Source of the DNA: an uncultured Eubacteriales bacterium
GTDB taxonomy: Bacteria; Bacillota; Clostridia; Lachnospirales; Lachnospiraceae
Length of the DNA stretch: 7,811 bases
NCBI GenBank assembly: GCA_900321145.1
Contig: ONVB01000363.1
Coordinates: 1-7,811 of the forward strand
Reading direction: 5' to 3'
Shown here: in pieces, positions 5,820 through 7,811 of the stretch
Numbering within the stretch: the stretch's first letter is position 1
How the letters are laid out: each line of letters starts with the position of its first letter
Position numbers and translations under genes: made by a program
The notes under the pieces: model-generated
What the model was told of the DNA's origin: nothing
Database searches by the model: none
What the model saw: only the letters and a program-made list of their open reading frames with translations

Positions 5820-5888
5820 ATGATACGAAGCGTGATTTGTGTATCGGATCGAAGGAGTGTGCGGGAGGGCGTATATGAAGCTATTTAA
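5820..5888 (+). CDS. Possible 22-codon leader ORF overlapping the zinc-ribbon gene
   Basis: AGAGG at 5808-5812, directly after the fdhD stop, is followed 7 bases later by an ATG at 5820. This opens a 22-residue frame beginning MIRSVICVSDRR. It ends at TAA 5886-5888, 14 bases inside the next gene, whose ATG is at 5875. Spacing and overlap would suit a small translated leader that couples fdhD to the zinc-ribbon gene, but a frame this short can easily be chance. I recognise no family. Confidence 0.22.
   Translation: MIRSVICVSDRRSVREGVYEAI
5864..5868 (+). promoter_or_regulatory. Ribosome binding site deciding the zinc-ribbon start
   Basis: GGAGG at 5864-5868 lies 6 bases before the ATG at 5875. 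It favours that start over the in-frame GTG at 5839, which has no comparable site and would add 12 residues. Confidence 0.75.
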
Positions 5889-6150
5889 CGACAGCAAATC
5901 AAGAGACTATGAAGGGCGGTGCGGAAACTGTCATGAGCTCTTCGATGATGACGGAGATCTTTTCTGCAGGTATTGCGGGACAAGGCGCGGCGAAGGTCAG
6001 TTTCTCCCCTATGAGAACTATATGGCCTGTGTATATGGACCTCCGCCGGTGGACCGTTTCCACGAGTGTAAAAAATGCGGTTTTTCCTGGACTACGCACA
6101 GGATGGTCGACAGGTCGGCATTCTGTCCGAAGTGCGGAGAAAAGCTTTAA
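5875..6150 (+). CDS. Small double zinc-ribbon protein of unknown function
   Basis: This 91-residue protein carries two treble-clef or zinc-ribbon-like metal sites. The first is C16-x2-C19 with C31-x2-C34 (CGNC and CRYCG). The second is C65-x2-C68 with C84-x2-C87 (CKKCG and CPKCGEKL). A short linker containing PYENYMACVYGPPPVDRFHE joins them. There is no signal peptide or membrane segment, so it is likely cytosolic. Zinc ribbons of this type may bind nucleic acid or protein, or be purely structural; the sequence does not decide. The start at 5875 is chosen from GGAGG at 5864-5868. It follows fdhD by 67 bp and precedes the GNAT gene by 24 bp on the same strand. A role in formate dehydrogenase maturation is possible from position only. 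Confidence 0.82.
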   Translation: MKLFNDSKSRDYEGRCGNCHELFDDDGDLFCRYCGTRRGEGQFLPYENYMACVYGPPPVDRFHECKKCGFSWTTHRMVDRSAFCPKCGEKL

Positions 6151-6174
6151 GGAATATAAGAGGAGTAAGGCGAT

Positions 6175-6654
6175 ATGAATATTATAAGACGTGCCTGTGA
6201 AGAGGATATACCGGGGCTTTTGAAGCTGCTTCTTCAGGTGGATATGGTCCACCATGAGGGCAGACCGGATCTTTTTAAGGGCCCCGCGACAAAGTATGAC
6301 GCAGAGCAGCTTAAAGTTATACTAAAGGATGACAAAAAGCCCGTTTTTGTCTGCGTGGATGATGAGGGCAGCGTGCTCGGACATGCGTTTTGTGCAGTTC
6401 AGCAGCACCCGGATGACAATGTGTTGACCGACATCAAAACTCTCTATATTGATGATATATGTGTTGATGAGGCGGCGCGTAGGCAGCATGTCGGAAAGCA
6501 GCTTTACGATCATGTTATAGCCTATGCCGGGGAAAACGGCTTCTATAATGTGACTTTAAATGTATGGAGCTTAAACCCGGGAGCGTTACATTTCTATGAA
6601 AGCATGGGAATGAAGCCGCAGAAGATAGGGATGGAGAAGGTGCTTAAACAATGA
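6175..6654 (+). CDS. GNAT-family N-acetyltransferase
   Basis: This 159-residue protein has the whole GNAT fold in one domain. It opens with an N-terminal IIRRACEEDIPGLLKLL (strand 1 and helix 1). Next is the acetyl-CoA binding motif A, LYIDDICVDEAARRQHVGKQLYDHV, where R102-R103-Q104-H105-V106-G107-K108 forms the pyrophosphate loop. The usual C-terminal VTLNVWSLNPGALHFYESMGMKP follows. It would transfer an acetyl group from acetyl-CoA to an amine on a small molecule or protein, but the substrate cannot be predicted. AGGAG at 6161-6165 supports the ATG at 6175. Its stop overlaps the start of the alcohol dehydrogenase gene (ATGA at 6651-6654), so the two are probably translated together. Confidence 0.9.
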   Translation: MNIIRRACEEDIPGLLKLLLQVDMVHHEGRPDLFKGPATKYDAEQLKVILKDDKKPVFVCVDDEGSVLGHAFCAVQQHPDDNVLTDIKTLYIDDICVDEAARRQHVGKQLYDHVIAYAGENGFYNVTLNVWSLNPGALHFYESMGMKPQKIGMEKVLKQ

Positions 6655-7775
6655 TGAACATGCTGACTTTATATAAAACACCGGTAAAGATGTATGAGGA
6701 AAAGAATGCCGTGATCGGTCACGCGGAGGAAATATGCTCGTACGGCAAAAAAGCCCTGATCGTGACAGGAAAGCACTCGGCGAAACTTTGCGGTGCGCTC
6801 GCGGATGTGCAGGATGCACTGGCATCAGGCGGGATTACAAGCGTGCTTTTTGATGAAATAGAGGAAAACCCGTCAGTGGAGACGGTCATGAAGGCAAGGG
6901 ATATGGGCCTGGGCGAGGGCTGTGATTTTGTGATAGCCATAGGCGGCGGCTCGCCGATGGATGCGGCCAAGGCCATAGCGATCATGATATTCCATAAGGA
7001 GGAAGACGGTACATTTCTTCATAGAAAGGGCTATCCGGCAGCAGGAGATATGAGAAGCGAAAGCCTGCCGGTGATCGCTGTGCCCACAACCTGTGGTACG
7101 GGCTCGGAGGTTACGGCGGTTTCGGTCCTGACGAGGAACGATATCGGAAATAAGCAGAGCTCGACGCTAAAGCTCTTTCCGGTGCTTGCGCTTGTTGACC
7201 ACAAGTATCTGATGCACGCGCCCTTTGATCTGATCGTCAATACCTCCATAGATGCTCTCGGTCATATGATAGAGAGCTATATCAATACCGGTGCTGATGA
7301 TAAGACGGAAGAGACGGTTCGTGTCGGACTTACCGGGTGGGGAAAAACTAAAGATGTACTTGTAAAAAAAGCGGAGCTTAGTGAGGAGGTACTGCGCAGC
7401 CTGATGCACTCGTCGAACATAGCCGGGCAGGCTATAGCGCAAAGCGGTACTTCGCTTCCGCACGCCTTAAGCTACAGGATCACATACTCGTTTAAGGTGC
7501 ATCATGGCAGGGCGATAGGCTTGTTCCAGCCGGGGTTCTTAAAGGCTGCCGACAAGGTAAAAAGAGAAAATGTTCTCTCATGGGCGGGCTTTCGTGACAT
7601 AGATGAATTCGAGGCATTTATCCGTGCGACCGTAAAGCCGGACGAGCTTAATATGGACGCTATGAGGGATACTATATGCATGTCTGTACAGGATATCCTG
7701 CATGCGCCCGAGAGGATAGCGAAGGTGCCTTTCCCGGTAGACAGGGAAGTGCTTGAGAGGATATGCTTTGGATAG
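6651..7775 (+). CDS. Iron-containing alcohol dehydrogenase family protein
   Basis: This is a cytosolic group III (iron-dependent) NAD(P)-linked alcohol dehydrogenase of 374 residues, close to the usual 380-390. The nucleotide-binding domain has AIGGGSPMDAAKAIA (G98-G99-G100-S101, D104) and PTTCGTGSEVT (145-155). The metal ligands expected for the family are present: D201 and H205 in SIDALGHMIESYI, H271 in GTSLPHALSYRITY and H285 in VHHGRAIGL, with an additional adjacent H284. Members reduce aldehydes or oxidise primary alcohols and diols in fermentation; the substrate is not readable here. ATG codons at 6651, 6654 and 6660 are all possible starts. The first is 10 bases after GAGAAGG (6634-6640). 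It overlaps the GNAT gene by 4 bp. There is no sign of truncation. Confidence 0.93.
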   Translation: MMNMLTLYKTPVKMYEEKNAVIGHAEEICSYGKKALIVTGKHSAKLCGALADVQDALASGGITSVLFDEIEENPSVETVMKARDMGLGEGCDFVIAIGGGSPMDAAKAIAIMIFHKEEDGTFLHRKGYPAAGDMRSESLPVIAVPTTCGTGSEVTAVSVLTRNDIGNKQSSTLKLFPVLALVDHKYLMHAPFDLIVNTSIDALGHMIESYINTGADDKTEETVRVGLTGWGKTKDVLVKKAELSEEVLRSLMHSSNIAGQAIAQSGTSLPHALSYRITYSFKVHHGRAIGLFQPGFLKAADKVKRENVLSWAGFRDIDEFEAFIRATVKPDELNMDAMRDTICMSVQDILHAPERIAKVPFPVDREVLERICFG

Positions 7776-7811
7776 CCTTATAGACAGGAAGAGGGAAATA
7801 TACGGATAATA
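7776..7811 (+). other. Trailing intergenic sequence
   Basis: These 36 bases contain a purine-rich GGAAGAGGG that could be the ribosome binding site of a following gene, but no start codon is visible before the window ends. No terminator hairpin is seen. Confidence 0.4.

Noticed and set aside
5839..5874. A GTG start at 5839 for the zinc-ribbon protein.
   Set aside because: The downstream ATG at 5875 has a well-placed GGAGG, while the GTG has none, and the added 12 residues do not belong to the zinc-ribbon pattern.
7500..7505. The double histidine H284-H285 of the alcohol dehydrogenase as a sign of an altered metal site.
   Set aside because: The H271 to H285 spacing fits the usual third and fourth ligands in this family, so H284 is probably just a neighbouring residue.

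Overview
The window is a compact, entirely plus-strand gene run from what looks like a Gram-positive anaerobe of the Clostridia, most likely Lachnospiraceae. That placement is an inference. It rests on the lipoprotein-type ModA, strong purine-rich ribosome binding sites, frequent ATA (Ile) and AGA/AGG (Arg) codons, moderate GC (50% in one 100-base stretch I counted), the clostridial-style MOSC-MogA fusion, and intergenic repeats of the TGTCATTCTGA...AGAATCTT type.

Layout: (1) 1-56 is the C-terminal end of moaC. (2) 71-2817 is a molybdate ABC transporter: modA (lipoprotein receptor), modB (permease) and modC (ATPase). A repeat-bearing 116-bp gap lies between modB and modC. (3) 2814-4817 holds molybdenum cofactor genes: moaA (GTP 3',8-cyclase), overlapping modC by 4 bp, and a MOSC-MogA fusion 3 bp further on. 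(4) 4818-5024 is a 207-bp gap filled mostly by a structured repeat element whose ends match the one before modC. (5) 5025-5807 is fdhD, the formate dehydrogenase sulfur-transfer accessory factor. (6) 5875-7775 holds a small double zinc-ribbon protein, a GNAT acetyltransferase and an iron-containing alcohol dehydrogenase, the last two overlapping by 4 bp. The final 36 bases hold no recognisable start.

How the genes fit together: ModABC imports molybdate (or tungstate). MoaA and MoaC convert GTP to cyclic pyranopterin monophosphate. The MogA domain adenylates molybdopterin before metal insertion, and the MOSC domain probably handles sulfur or the finished cofactor. FdhD passes sulfur to the Mo/W-bis-MGD cofactor of formate dehydrogenase. 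MoaD, MoaE, MoeA, MobA and the formate dehydrogenase itself are not in the window. The zinc-ribbon, GNAT and alcohol dehydrogenase genes have no obvious role in this pathway and may be passengers.

I do not see a new defence, mobile or RNA system. The points most worth a second look are the paired repeats before modC and fdhD, low-complexity inserts in ModC and MoaA, the adjacent-cysteine site in FdhD, and a modC start without a Shine-Dalgarno sequence.
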